Of a stretch of 64,000 nt of DNA, positions 29,682-39,627 are shown one piece after another (within the stretch, counting starts at the first letter, position 1; each line of letters starts with the position of its first letter). A model generated the notes under the pieces. That model was given only the letters and a program-made list of their open reading frames with translations. It did not search any database and was not told the DNA's origin. The stretch is from positions 1 to 64,000 of the forward strand of contig NZ_UPSE01000154.1 of NCBI RefSeq assembly GCF_900573885.1, given 5' to 3'. This stretch comes from Pseudomonas viridiflava. GTDB taxonomy: Bacteria > Pseudomonadota > Gammaproteobacteria > Pseudomonadales > Pseudomonadaceae. Both the position numbers and the translations under genes were made by a program.

Positions 29682-30230
29682 TTGGACGTCGGCGTTCGAC
29701 TGCAATCCATTCGCAAGCTTAAAGGCCTGTCTCAGCGTGAACTCGCCAAACGCGCGGGCGTCACCAACAGCACCATTTCCATGATCGAGAAGAACAGCGT
29801 GAGTCCCTCGATCAGTTCGCTGAAGAAGGTGCTGGCGGGCATACCCATGTCGTTGGTCGAGTTTTTCTCCCTCGAAGTGGAACAGGACAACCACACCCAG
29901 GTTGTTTACAAAGCAAGCGAGCTGGTCGATCTGTCCAGTGGCGCGGTCACCATGAAATTGGTCGGCAAGGCGCACCCCAGCAGGGCCATTGCCTTTCTCG
30001 ACGAAACCTATCCGCCAGGCTCTGACACCGGCGACGAGATGCTTACCCACGAAGGTGAGGAATCGGGCCTGTTAGTGAATGGTCGCCTGGAACTGACGGT
30101 GAGCGGCGAGATTTATATCCTCGAAAGCGGCGACAGCTACTACTTTGAAAGCAGTAAGCCGCATCGCTTCCGTAATCCGTTTGAAGAACCGGCGCGGCTC
30201 ATTTCGGCCACCACGCCGGCCAATTTCTAA
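29682..30230 (+). CDS. pauR: XRE-cupin repressor PauR
   Basis: A 182-residue regulator: XRE helix-turn-helix (about 5-60; GLSQRELAKRAGVTNSTISMIEKN) and C-terminal cupin (about 105-180). P. aeruginosa PauR (PA5301), in the same position after dadX, represses polyamine catabolism genes and senses gamma-glutamyl polyamines. I chose TTG at 29682 with AAGGGGG 8 bases upstream; the frame is open to 29490, but the extra residues overlap dadX and match no family. Confidence 0.88.
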   Translation: MDVGVRLQSIRKLKGLSQRELAKRAGVTNSTISMIEKNSVSPSISSLKKVLAGIPMSLVEFFSLEVEQDNHTQVVYKASELVDLSSGAVTMKLVGKAHPSRAIAFLDETYPPGSDTGDEMLTHEGEESGLLVNGRLELTVSGEIYILESGDSYYFESSKPHRFRNPFEEPARLISATTPANF

Positions 30231-30254
30231 AAAGACTGCGACAGGATGGCGTGT

Positions 30255-30282
30255 TTCGACACGCCGACCTAATCGGTATACT
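30255..30282 (+). promoter_or_regulatory. Candidate sigma-70 promoter of cycB
   Basis: TTCGACA at 30255-30261 and TATACT at 30277-30282 stand about 15-16 bases apart, 60 bases before the cycB start. The -10 is strong, the -35 is weak. Evidence is motif match only. Confidence 0.35.
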
Positions 30283-30341
30283 GACGCCCGCTCGCGCAAC
30301 CGTGGCCGCGAGCGTGACTAGCCACGATAGAGGGTGTAAGC

Positions 30342-30770
30342 GTGAACCTAATTAAGAAAATGCTGGCGGCGCATGTCGCTGTGTTGGCCCTCTGGGCGGT
30401 CAGCGCACAGGCTGCGACGACCAATGACGACATCGCTGCGCGACTGAAGCCAGTGGGTGAAGTCTGCATCCAGGGCGAAGAATGCAAAGGCGTTGAAGCC
30501 GTTGCGGCTTCGGCTGGCGGCGGCGCAAAAACGCCGGACGACATCATTGCGGCTCACTGTGGCGCCTGCCACACCGCTGGCGTGCTGGGTGCTCCGAAAA
30601 TCGGTGACAACGCCGCCTGGAAAGAGCGCGCCGACCACCAGGGTGGCCTGGACGGCTTGCTGGCCAAGGCCATCAGCGGTATCAACGCCATGCCGCCAAA
30701 AGGCACCTGCGCTGATTGCAGTGATGATGAGCTGAAAGCCACCATCCAGAAGATGTCCGGTCTTAAATAA
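30342..30770 (+). CDS. cycB: Cytochrome c5-family protein CycB
   Basis: A 142-residue exported c-type cytochrome. It has a signal peptide (about 1-24, ending SAQA), one haem motif CGACH (in AAHCGACHTAGV), and the C-terminal CADCSDDEL cysteine pair that forms the disulfide typical of cytochrome c5. The distal methionine is probably in INAMPPKGTC. It carries electrons in the periplasm. The start is GTG at 30342 with GAGGGTG upstream, and a strong terminator follows. Confidence 0.92.
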   Translation: MNLIKKMLAAHVAVLALWAVSAQAATTNDDIAARLKPVGEVCIQGEECKGVEAVAASAGGGAKTPDDIIAAHCGACHTAGVLGAPKIGDNAAWKERADHQGGLDGLLAKAISGINAMPPKGTCADCSDDELKATIQKMSGLK

Positions 30771-30788
30771 GATCCGGCATTTGGAAAG

Positions 30789-30811
30789 AACCGCCTTCGG
30801 GCGGTTTTTTT
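30789..30811 (+). terminator. Rho-independent terminator after cycB
   Basis: A CCGCC-TTCG-GGCGG hairpin (30791-30804) is followed by seven T. It lies 20 bases after the cycB stop codon. The remaining 30812-31011 holds the autotransporter leader; I see no other gene there. Confidence 0.9.
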
Positions 30812-31011
30812 ATGCCCGAAGTTTTGTTCGAGCAAAACATCTCTTTCAACCTGTAGGAATGATGGCTTAAAGGTGAGTGTTGCCGTGGGTGTGTTGGGCG
30901 GTTTCACTTGGTCACATCAGAAAAGTCATACAGTCACTGCGCTATCGTCGTCTATAAGCGCTGGCAACATCCTAATAATCTTGCCCGCCCCGATTCTGTT
31001 GAGGCGTTCCA

Positions 31012-34000
31012 GTGCCCTTTTCTATTCAACCCTTCGCTCGCTCCGATACAACGAATAATGTGTACTTGTATATCGAGCCAAACAGCGGAAAATTTTTTCA
31101 TCCCTCGCTAAATATCATTCATCGCGCACCGCTACGATTAAACCATCGCGCCATCTGGCGTAGCGTTGCGATTGTAAGTTTGCTGTTGGGTGCCACAAAC
31201 GCAAGTGCAAACCCGGGAAGCGGTGGTCACGGGTTAGGTTTGGGCGGGGCAGGCGCCAGCAGCGGCGGCAATATTCAGGCCGGCGGGAACGGCGGCGGTG
31301 CACTGGGCGGCGAGGCGGGCCTGTCCGTGGCTTCGGATCAGCGCATAGAAGCCGCTTTGAGTGGTGGTGACGGGCTTCCCGGATCCCCTGGCACCAGTCT
31401 CCAGTTTCACGGTTACGGCGGCGGGAATGGAGGTAGCGGGCTATTCGTATCGTCGCCTGCAGCCATAGAGGTTGGCGCATCTGCTCAGATAGTCGGCGGT
31501 AACGGCGCGGCCGGTACAGGCGGAAGGCCTGGGTCTACCAACTCTGACGGCGCGGGCGGAGCGGCCGGTGGAAGCGGCATTTCGTTCGCCGTCGGTGGAA
31601 CGTTGGTGAATGACGGTGGATTTATCCAGGGCGGAAAAGGCGGAGACGGTGCAAATCAATGGGGCACCTACAACTCGGCCACCGGCGGTGGAGGTGGCGG
31701 CGCGGGCGTCGAAGGGGCCGACCTGGTTATTGTTAATCGAGGCACCATCTCCGGCGGTGATGGCGGCAAAGCCGGGCAGGCGTTCGGTGCTGCCGGCGCC
31801 GGCAAGCGTGGTGCAGCCATTGTCTGGACCGGCGGCGTAAATAACCGTCTGCAGATGGAAGCCGGTTCCGTCATAGACGGAGCCATCTGGGTCAAAAGTG
31901 GGGCTGCTGCCGAAATCGTCGTCGGTGTCGACCGGCTCGACATGGATAACGCCTTTGTGTTCGACGGTACGGGCCGCATCAATACTCAGGAAAATCATCT
32001 GACGGTCAGCGGTGTCATCAGCGGCACTGGCTCGCTTGAGAAGGTGGGTGATGGGGTCTTGACGCTTTCAGGCACCAATCTCTATGAGGGCGGCAGCCTT
32101 ATCAAAGGCGGCACTGTCAGTACCAGCGCCGATGCAAATCTCGGTGCCAGCTCCTCGGCGCTTGGCCTCGATGGTGGAACCGTCAGGGTTACAGCCAGCT
32201 ATGAGATGAGTCGCGCCGTGTCGTTAGGCGCTGGTGGCGGGGTTGTTTCCACCGATGCAAACAGGACGCTGACGATAAAAGAGTCGATTTCCGACGCAGA
32301 AAAAAACGCAGGCGGGAGCCTGATAAAGAGCGGGGCGGGCCACTTGGTATTAGCCGCATCCAATAACTACACTGGCGATACCGATGTAAAGGAAGGCACT
32401 GTTTCGCTATCCGGGGCGGGCAACTTTTCTGCTAGTGGCGCGTTGATCTTATCGGGAGAAAACGCAGTTGCTGATATTAGTCTGGCTTCCTCGGACCAAA
32501 CAATTGGTGCTCTCTCAGGCGTCGCTAATTCGGCACTTGAATTAGGCGCGAATAGCCTGACATTTGGAAACGACGACGACTTTTCATTTGCAGGAAATAT
32601 TGAAGGCTCCGGTGCATTAATCAAGCGAGGTAGCGGAGCCCAGATTTTATCGGGGCATAATGGCTATACCGGCGGAACAGTGCTTGAGCAAGGCCGATTG
32701 AATATTACTCATGGCGGTGCATTGGGAACCGGCACGCTTGCGATGGCTGAGAATTCAACGCTCGGCTTTATTGCAGACAATACTGTTGTGGCAAACAACA
32801 TTACATTTGATAAAAACCAGTCCGTTATCGATACAGGCGAATTTACCGGCACCCTAGCTGGGCTTTTATCCGGCGCCGGCGGGCTGTCCAAGGATGGAGT
32901 CGGTACCCTTGTTCTGACCGGCTTGAACACCTATTCCGGAGCCACTGTCGTTTCATCCGGCGCGCTGCGAACCGGCATCAGTGGCGCGCTCAGTGCAGAT
33001 TCTGAATTTACGGTCGAATTGGGCGCATTCCTTGGTCTGGACGGCTATAGCCAGCGCGTAGCTGCGCTCGATAACAAGGGAACGGTAAGTCTGTTGGGCG
33101 GTGCGCCCGGGACCACCCTGACCGTAACCGGCCGGTGGGAGGGCAGTGGCGGTGTATTGCGCTTGGGCACGGCGCTGGGCGATAGCGCCAGCATCAGCGA
33201 TCAGCTTGTTTTGGATGGCCCTGCGGCGGTCGCCGCAGGCACCACCGATGTGCAGGTAGTGAATCTGGGCGGTCTGGGTGCGCAAACGGTTGGCGACGGG
33301 ATCGAAATCATCAGCGCCCGAAATGGCGCCACAACCACAGCGCAGACGACGGCGGATGCCTTTCGGTTAATGGGCGGGCATGTCGATGCCGGCGCCTTTG
33401 AATACCGGCTTTTTGCCGGCGACGCCGATGGCCTGGGCGAAAGCTGGTTTTTACGATCAACCCGTTCGCCCGGCTCAGCGTTGGCTTACCGCCGGGAAAC
33501 CTTGTTGTACGCGGCGCTCCCTGAGCAGGTGCGCCAGGCTGACCAGGCAATGCTTGGCTCGCTGTATCAACGAGTCGGGGGTTACAGGTTCGATAGAGAC
33601 GAACGTGGCGCTGCGCCGTACCAAACCTGGGGCCGCTTTATTAGTGCAGACCGTACGGTCGGCCAATCGGGCACTGTCAGTCCTACCAGTAGCGGGCGCT
33701 TCACCGGTTTTCAGATAGGCAGCGACCTTTGGGGAAATGCCGACTGGCGGTTCGGTGGCTACGTTGGGAAGCTCGACGGCCGTATGAGCGTGAGCGGCCG
33801 GTATGGGGATTTCTCAAACCCCCAGGCGGGCGCCACTAAAATTCAGAGCCAGTACGCTGGCGCTTACGGGACCTGGCGCAGCAGCGAGGGGGCATATGTG
33901 GATGCCGCCGTGCAGCAGGGCTTCCACCGTAATTCGGTCAAGCCTGGCGCAAGCACAGCAGCTGACAGCAAAAGCAGAAGCTCCACGGTTTCAATCGAGA

Positions 34001-34443
34001 CCGGGCTATCTGTCCCGAACGCCTCCGGGTGGACGATCGAGCCTCAGTTGCAGGTCGTTCGGCAGACCATCAATTTGAACGATTCGCGCATCACGGCCGC
34101 CAATGTCGAACTGAAAAGCTCCGCCGGCTGGCTCGGCAGGGCAGGGCTGCGTTCAAGTGGCGAGATGAATGCGGATTTACTATCCGTGCGGCCCTATATG
34201 CAGGCGAATCTGTACAAGTTCGGCGGTGGGGCGGATGTCGCTCGGTTTATCGGCCCGGCGGGCAGCGCGGCTATCAAAGCGCCCCGGCGCGGTTCGAATA
34301 GCGAGTTGCTTGTTGGCGCAAGCATGCAGCTCTCGCCCAAGTATTCGGTTCATACCGAGCTCGGAAAACGCTGGTCGCTTGGCGGCGACACCAAAATTGA
34401 AAGCGCTCTCAGCGGCAACGTAGGCGTCACGATGAGTTGGTAA
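31012..34443 (+). CDS. Glycine-rich autotransporter with PATR-type passenger repeats
   Basis: A 1143-residue type V secreted protein. An unusually long N-terminal region (about 45 residues) precedes the hydrophobic core of the signal peptide (SVAIVSLLLGATNASA, cleavage near 66). Residues about 67-270 are very rich in Gly (GGxGG-type runs). Residues about 320-700 hold repeated segments such as GSLEKVGDGVLTLSGTNLY, AGHLVLAASNNYTGDT, GAQILSGHNGYTGGT and GTLVLTGLNTYSGAT, the autotransporter-associated beta-strand repeat. The last 270 residues or so form the outer-membrane beta-barrel, ending V-T-M-S-W. The start is GTG at 31012, with GAGG 7 bases upstream. No protease triad was recognised, so it may be an adhesin or biofilm matrix factor. 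Confidence 0.88.
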   Translation: MPFSIQPFARSDTTNNVYLYIEPNSGKFFHPSLNIIHRAPLRLNHRAIWRSVAIVSLLLGATNASANPGSGGHGLGLGGAGASSGGNIQAGGNGGGALGGEAGLSVASDQRIEAALSGGDGLPGSPGTSLQFHGYGGGNGGSGLFVSSPAAIEVGASAQIVGGNGAAGTGGRPGSTNSDGAGGAAGGSGISFAVGGTLVNDGGFIQGGKGGDGANQWGTYNSATGGGGGGAGVEGADLVIVNRGTISGGDGGKAGQAFGAAGAGKRGAAIVWTGGVNNRLQMEAGSVIDGAIWVKSGAAAEIVVGVDRLDMDNAFVFDGTGRINTQENHLTVSGVISGTGSLEKVGDGVLTLSGTNLYEGGSLIKGGTVSTSADANLGASSSALGLDGGTVRVTASYEMSRAVSLGAGGGVVSTDANRTLTIKESISDAEKNAGGSLIKSGAGHLVLAASNNYTGDTDVKEGTVSLSGAGNFSASGALILSGENAVADISLASSDQTIGALSGVANSALELGANSLTFGNDDDFSFAGNIEGSGALIKRGSGAQILSGHNGYTGGTVLEQGRLNITHGGALGTGTLAMAENSTLGFIADNTVVANNITFDKNQSVIDTGEFTGTLAGLLSGAGGLSKDGVGTLVLTGLNTYSGATVVSSGALRTGISGALSADSEFTVELGAFLGLDGYSQRVAALDNKGTVSLLGGAPGTTLTVTGRWEGSGGVLRLGTALGDSASISDQLVLDGPAAVAAGTTDVQVVNLGGLGAQTVGDGIEIISARNGATTTAQTTADAFRLMGGHVDAGAFEYRLFAGDADGLGESWFLRSTRSPGSALAYRRETLLYAALPEQVRQADQAMLGSLYQRVGGYRFDRDERGAAPYQTWGRFISADRTVGQSGTVSPTSSGRFTGFQIGSDLWGNADWRFGGYVGKLDGRMSVSGRYGDFSNPQAGATKIQSQYAGAYGTWRSSEGAYVDAAVQQGFHRNSVKPGASTAADSKSRSSTVSIETGLSVPNASGWTIEPQLQVVRQTINLNDSRITAANVELKSSAGWLGRAGLRSSGEMNADLLSVRPYMQANLYKFGGGADVARFIGPAGSAAIKAPRRGSNSELLVGASMQLSPKYSVHTELGKRWSLGGDTKIESALSGNVGVTMSW

Positions 34444-34458
34444 CGCCATTTCAAAAGT

Positions 34459-34500
34459 AAGGCGCGTCAGCGGCAGTTGCCTCTTACGCGCCTTCTTTCC
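34459..34500 (+). terminator. Probable terminator after the autotransporter
   Basis: AAGGCGCGT (34459-34467) and ACGCGCCTT (34486-34494) form a perfect 9-bp stem with an 18-base loop, followed by the T-rich CTTTCCTTT. It lies 16 bases after the stop codon. Confidence 0.65.
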
Positions 34501-34578
34501 TTTGCCCGCTCTAGATCGTCAGGACATCGCGACAGATTTGCAGTCACACTCCACAAGCCGACTTATGGAGATTGACCT

Positions 34579-36705
34579 GTGGCTCTTAGCTCTCTGGACT
34601 ACGCCGTCGAACAGATTCTGCAGCGCATCGAAGGACCGATTCACCTCGGCCTGCCGCTGGGCCTGGGCAAGCCCAACCGGCTGGTGAACGCGTTGTATCA
34701 GCGCATCAAGGCAATGCCCGAACGCTCGCTGACCATTTACACCGCGCTGTCCCTTGGCCGTCCCCATGCCAGCAGCGATCTCGAACAGCGCCTGATGGCG
34801 CCGTTTCTGGAGCGGGTGTTTGGCAATTATCCAGAGCTCGATTACCTCAAAGACCAACGCCGCGGTGAGCTGCCGGCCAATGTTCAGTTGCAGGAATTTT
34901 ATTTGCAGCCGGGCAGCCAGTTGCAAAATCCCAAGGCGCAGCAGGCTTACGTCAGCCTCAATTACAGCCAGGTGGCGCGAGACCTCAATCGCAAGGGCAT
35001 CAATGTCGTCGCGCAGTTGGTGGCCGCAGATGTTGCCCGCCCCGATCACGTCAGCCTGAGCTGCAACACCGATATCACCCTCGATTTGTTGCCGATGCTG
35101 CACGCGCGTAAGCAGGCCGGCGAGACGATTGTCTGTGTGGGTCAGATTCATGCTGATCTGCCGTATATGCCGGGCGATGCCGAGCGGCCGCTGGATGACT
35201 TCGATGTGCTGGTCGAAGCCGGCGAGCCCAGCACCTTGTTCTCCACGCCAAATATGCCGGTGGGCGTCGCCGATCACGCCATCGGCCTTTACGCCAGCAG
35301 CCTGGTGCGTGACAGCGGCACGTTGCAGATTGGCATTGGCTCAATGGGCGACGCGGTGACCGCCGCCTTGCTTAATCGCCAGGGCAACAATGGCGGTTAC
35401 CAGGCGGCGTTGCAGGCCCTTGATATTGGTCGTTGGGGTGAGTTGGTGGAGCGCTTCGGTGGGCTGCAGCCTTTTGCCAAGGGCCTGTATGGGTGCAGTG
35501 AAATGCTGGTGCCGGGCCTGGTGGCGCTGTTCGATGCCGGCATTGTGCGGCGCCCGGTATTTGCTGATGAGCGCTTGCAGCAATTGGCGAACGCCGGTGT
35601 GGTGGATGAGCATGGTCATCTCAACCTCGCCGTGTGGCCAAAGGCCGAGCCCGCCATTGCTCTCGATCAGCCGCTGGTCTCCTGGTTGCAAGAGCAGGGC
35701 ATGCTCGAAGCAGGCGTACGCGTCGAAGAGCAACGGGTGCACTTGCCGGATGGCCGTAGGGTGGCGGCCGATCTGACCGAGCCCGCGTGTGTGAACGCGT
35801 TGCAGGAATACCTGAAACCGACCACTGCTGGCGTCTGTATTCACGGCGGGTTCTTCCTCGGCCCGCAAGCGTTTTATCGGCGCTTGCAACAGCTCAACGA
35901 TGAGCGCCGCTCACGCATCGGCATGACCGGCATCAGCTACATCAACCGGCTATACGGCCAGGAAGATCTGAAGCGGTTGCAGCGCACCCAGGCGCGGTTT
36001 ATCAACAGCGCCTTTTGCGTGACGCTGCTCGGCGCCAGTGCGGCCGACCAACTGGAAGATGGACGCGTCATCAGCGGCGTCGGTGGGCAGTACGATTTCT
36101 TCGCCCAGGCCCATGAGCTGGACGATGCGCGCGCCATTCTGATGCTGCGCAGTTGGCGCGAAGCCGATGGCGAAGTGAGCTCCAATATCCGCTGGGACTA
36201 CGGCCACACCACCATCCCTCGGCACCTGCGCGACATTGTCATCACCGAATACGGCATCGCCGACTTGCGCGGCAAGAACGATGCTCAGGTGATAGCTGCG
36301 CTGCTGCAAATTGCTGACTCGCGTTTTCAGAATGAGCTGATCGAGCAGGCGCAGGCGGCGGGCAAGTTGGCGGATGATTTTGTGCTGGACGAGGCGTTTC
36401 GCGATAACACGCCCGAGCGTTTGCAGGCCTGTTATGAGGAGCACAAAAACCTGTTCGCCGAATATCCGCTGGGCTGCGATTTCACCGACGAAGAACAGGA
36501 TTTGCTGCGCGCGCTGCGCTGGCTGAAGAGCAAGCTCAAGCTCAGCGAGGTGCTGGAGTTAGGCAAGGCGGCGTTGTTCGATCAGCCGCAGCCGGGAGCG
36601 TTTGACGCGCACCTGGAGCGTTTGCAATTGGCGCAGCCGGAAGGAATCAAGGAGCAGCTGTATCAGAAGCTGGTGCTGGCGGGGTTGCAGGCCACCGCGC
36701 CTTAA
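34579..36705 (+). CDS. Acetyl-CoA hydrolase/transferase-family protein
   Basis: A 708-residue protein of the acetyl-CoA hydrolase/CoA-transferase class. The early half is less conserved. The later half carries the family's CoA-binding and catalytic segments, including GMTGISYINRLYG, RVISGVGGQYDFFAQAHEL and DIVITEYGIADLRGKNDAQVIAALL. Such enzymes cleave acetyl-CoA or move CoA between acids; the natural acid cannot be told. Length is above that of simple hydrolases (about 500), owing to extra N- and C-terminal parts. The start is GTG at 34579 with GGAG 8 bases upstream. It converges on xpt. Confidence 0.85.
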   Translation: MALSSLDYAVEQILQRIEGPIHLGLPLGLGKPNRLVNALYQRIKAMPERSLTIYTALSLGRPHASSDLEQRLMAPFLERVFGNYPELDYLKDQRRGELPANVQLQEFYLQPGSQLQNPKAQQAYVSLNYSQVARDLNRKGINVVAQLVAADVARPDHVSLSCNTDITLDLLPMLHARKQAGETIVCVGQIHADLPYMPGDAERPLDDFDVLVEAGEPSTLFSTPNMPVGVADHAIGLYASSLVRDSGTLQIGIGSMGDAVTAALLNRQGNNGGYQAALQALDIGRWGELVERFGGLQPFAKGLYGCSEMLVPGLVALFDAGIVRRPVFADERLQQLANAGVVDEHGHLNLAVWPKAEPAIALDQPLVSWLQEQGMLEAGVRVEEQRVHLPDGRRVAADLTEPACVNALQEYLKPTTAGVCIHGGFFLGPQAFYRRLQQLNDERRSRIGMTGISYINRLYGQEDLKRLQRTQARFINSAFCVTLLGASAADQLEDGRVISGVGGQYDFFAQAHELDDARAILMLRSWREADGEVSSNIRWDYGHTTIPRHLRDIVITEYGIADLRGKNDAQVIAALLQIADSRFQNELIEQAQAAGKLADDFVLDEAFRDNTPERLQACYEEHKNLFAEYPLGCDFTDEEQDLLRALRWLKSKLKLSEVLELGKAALFDQPQPGAFDAHLERLQLAQPEGIKEQLYQKLVLAGLQATAP

Positions 36706-36732
36706 CGCGGTGCCCCGTTTGAGCGGCAATGG

Positions 36733-37320
<588 letters not shown>

Positions 37321-37366
37321 TTAACAGTGCAGGTTAGTAAAGGCAGGGGCACTCGGCAGCGCCCAA

Positions 37367-39376
37367 TTATTTTTTCATCATGGCGCGGATGTCAGCCAGA
37401 GCCGCATTTCCGCGTACCGCTTTGACTTCCACGGGAGTGTCTTCCAGTCCTTCCCAGGAAAGATCTTCCGGCGGCAATTCGTCGAGAAAGCGACTCGGCG
37501 AACAGTCGATAATCTCGCCGTACTGTTTGCGTTTGGCGGCAAAGGTAAAGGCCAGCGTTTGCCGCGCGCGGGTGATGCCCACGTAAGCCAGACGCCGCTC
37601 TTCCTCGATGGTGTCGGCTTCGATGCTGGAGCGGTGCGGAAGAATTTCTTCTTCCATGCCGATGATGAACACGTACGGAAATTCCAGGCCTTTGGAGGCA
37701 TGCAGCGTCAGCATTTGCACGCCCTCGGCGCCTTCTTCCTCTTCTTGCTGACGTTCGAGCATGTCGCGCAACACCAGCTTGCCGATGGCGTCTTCGATGG
37801 TCATGTCGCCGTCTTCGTCGCGCTCCAGTGTGTTCTTCAACGCGTCGATCAGGAACCACACATTGCCCATCCGCGCTTCGGCCACTTTGTCGCTGGAGGC
37901 GTTCTGGCGCAGCCAGTTTTCGTAATCGATGTCCATGACCATGCTGCGCAACACGGCAATCGGCTCGTTCTCGGCGCACTGCTGGCGAATCTTGTCCATC
38001 CAGTGTTTGAACCGTTGCAGGCGCTCGCTGTAGCGGCTGTCCAGGTGCTCGCCCAGGCCCATTTCATCGGCGGCGTTGTACATGGAAATCTTGCGTTCGG
38101 TGGCGTAGTTGCCGAGCTTTTCCAGGGTGGTGGAACCGATTTCGCGGCGCGGCACGTTGATCACACGCAAGAAGGCGTTGTCGTCATCGGGGTTCACCAG
38201 CAGCCGGAAGTAGGCCATCAAATCCTTCACTTCCTGCCGCGCGAAAAAGCTGGTGCCGCCCGATAAGCGATAGGGAATCTGGTGGTGCTGAAGTTTCAGC
38301 TCCATCAGTTTTGCCTGGTAGTTGCCGCGATACAGGATCGCGAAATCGCTGTACGGCCGGTCGGTGCGCAGGTGCAGGCTGAGAATTTCCATGGCCACGC
38401 GTTCGCATTCGGCATCTTCGTTTTTGCAACGAATCACGCGGATTTCATCGCCGTGGCCCATCTCGCTCCACAGCTGTTTTTCGAAGGCGTGCGGGTTGTT
38501 GGCAATCAGCGTGTTGGCGCATTTGAGGATGCGGCTGGTGGAGCGATAGTTCTGCTCAAGCATCACGACTTTGAGCGAGGGAAAGTCCTCTTTGAGCAAC
38601 ATGAGGTTTTCCGGGCGGGCGCCGCGCCAGGCGTAAATCGACTGGTCGTCATCGCCCACCACCGTGAACTGGTTGCGCATGCCCACCAGCATTTTCACCA
38701 GCAGGTACTGGCTGGCGTTGGTGTCCTGGTATTCGTCCACCAGCAGGTAGCGCACTTTGTTCTGCCACTTTTCAAGGATGTCGGCGTGGTCCTGGAATAG
38801 TTTTACCGGCAGCAAGATCAGGTCGTCGAAGTCCACCGCGTTGTACGCCTTGAGCGTGCGCTGGTAGTGCATGTAGACGATGGCTGCGGTTTGTTCTTTG
38901 GGGTTGCGCGCGTTTTCCAGCGCTTCGGGCGGCAGGATCAGGTCGTTTTTCCACGAGCCGATGTAGCCTTTGATTTCATCGATGCCGTCGTCGCCCGAGT
39001 ACTCCTTTTGCATGATGTCGCTGAGCAGCGCCTTGATGTCGCCGTCATCGAAAATCGAGAAGCCGGGCTTGTAACCGAGGCGGGCATACTCTTTGCGTAT
39101 GATGTTCATGCCCAGGTTGTGGAAGGTGCACACGGTCAGGCCGCGGCCCTCAACACCCTTGAGCAAGGTGCCGACGCGTTCTTTCATTTCGCGGGCGGCC
39201 TTGTTGGTGAAGGTCATCGCCACGATGTGTTGCGCGCGGATGCCGCACTGCTGAACCAGGTGGGCAATCTTGCGGGTGATTACGCTGGTCTTGCCAGAAC
39301 CGGCGCCAGCGAGCACCAATAGTGGGCCGCCGACGTAGTTCACGGCTTCTTGCTGCCGGGGATTGAGTCGGGACAT
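37367..39376 (-). CDS. rep: ATP-dependent DNA helicase Rep
   Basis: A 669-residue UvrD/Rep superfamily 1 helicase. It has MSRLNPRQQEAVNYVGGP at the N-terminus, Walker A AGAGSGKTS, motif II LLVDEYQDTN, GDDDQSIYAWRGA, and the late VQMLTLHASKGLEFPYVF. It unwinds DNA 3' to 5' and helps forks pass protein obstacles. ATG at 39374-39376 gives the normal Rep N-terminus; the frame open to 39463 is not used. Confidence 0.96.
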   Translation of the reverse strand: MSRLNPRQQEAVNYVGGPLLVLAGAGSGKTSVITRKIAHLVQQCGIRAQHIVAMTFTNKAAREMKERVGTLLKGVEGRGLTVCTFHNLGMNIIRKEYARLGYKPGFSIFDDGDIKALLSDIMQKEYSGDDGIDEIKGYIGSWKNDLILPPEALENARNPKEQTAAIVYMHYQRTLKAYNAVDFDDLILLPVKLFQDHADILEKWQNKVRYLLVDEYQDTNASQYLLVKMLVGMRNQFTVVGDDDQSIYAWRGARPENLMLLKEDFPSLKVVMLEQNYRSTSRILKCANTLIANNPHAFEKQLWSEMGHGDEIRVIRCKNEDAECERVAMEILSLHLRTDRPYSDFAILYRGNYQAKLMELKLQHHQIPYRLSGGTSFFARQEVKDLMAYFRLLVNPDDDNAFLRVINVPRREIGSTTLEKLGNYATERKISMYNAADEMGLGEHLDSRYSERLQRFKHWMDKIRQQCAENEPIAVLRSMVMDIDYENWLRQNASSDKVAEARMGNVWFLIDALKNTLERDEDGDMTIEDAIGKLVLRDMLERQQEEEEGAEGVQMLTLHASKGLEFPYVFIIGMEEEILPHRSSIEADTIEEERRLAYVGITRARQTLAFTFAAKRKQYGEIIDCSPSRFLDELPPEDLSWEGLEDTPVEVKAVRGNAALADIRAMMKK

Positions 39377-39627
39377 CGTCGTGTATCGCAGGAAAGTGGG
39401 CGCGCATTTTAGCAGGCCTGATGCACAATGCCTTAACCGTCTGGATACTGTGACGCACGCCATACTGGCCGCGTGATGGTCTTGGTTATTTCGGACAATG
39501 CAGTACGCTAGTGCCTTATCAGCGGGGGCTGATGGGGATTACATCGCACAGGAAGTGCGCAAGAGACGCCGATAACGGCGCGAAAGGGCGGTAGAACCGC
39601 CATGTGGATTGTTTTGGGGGAAGTCGT

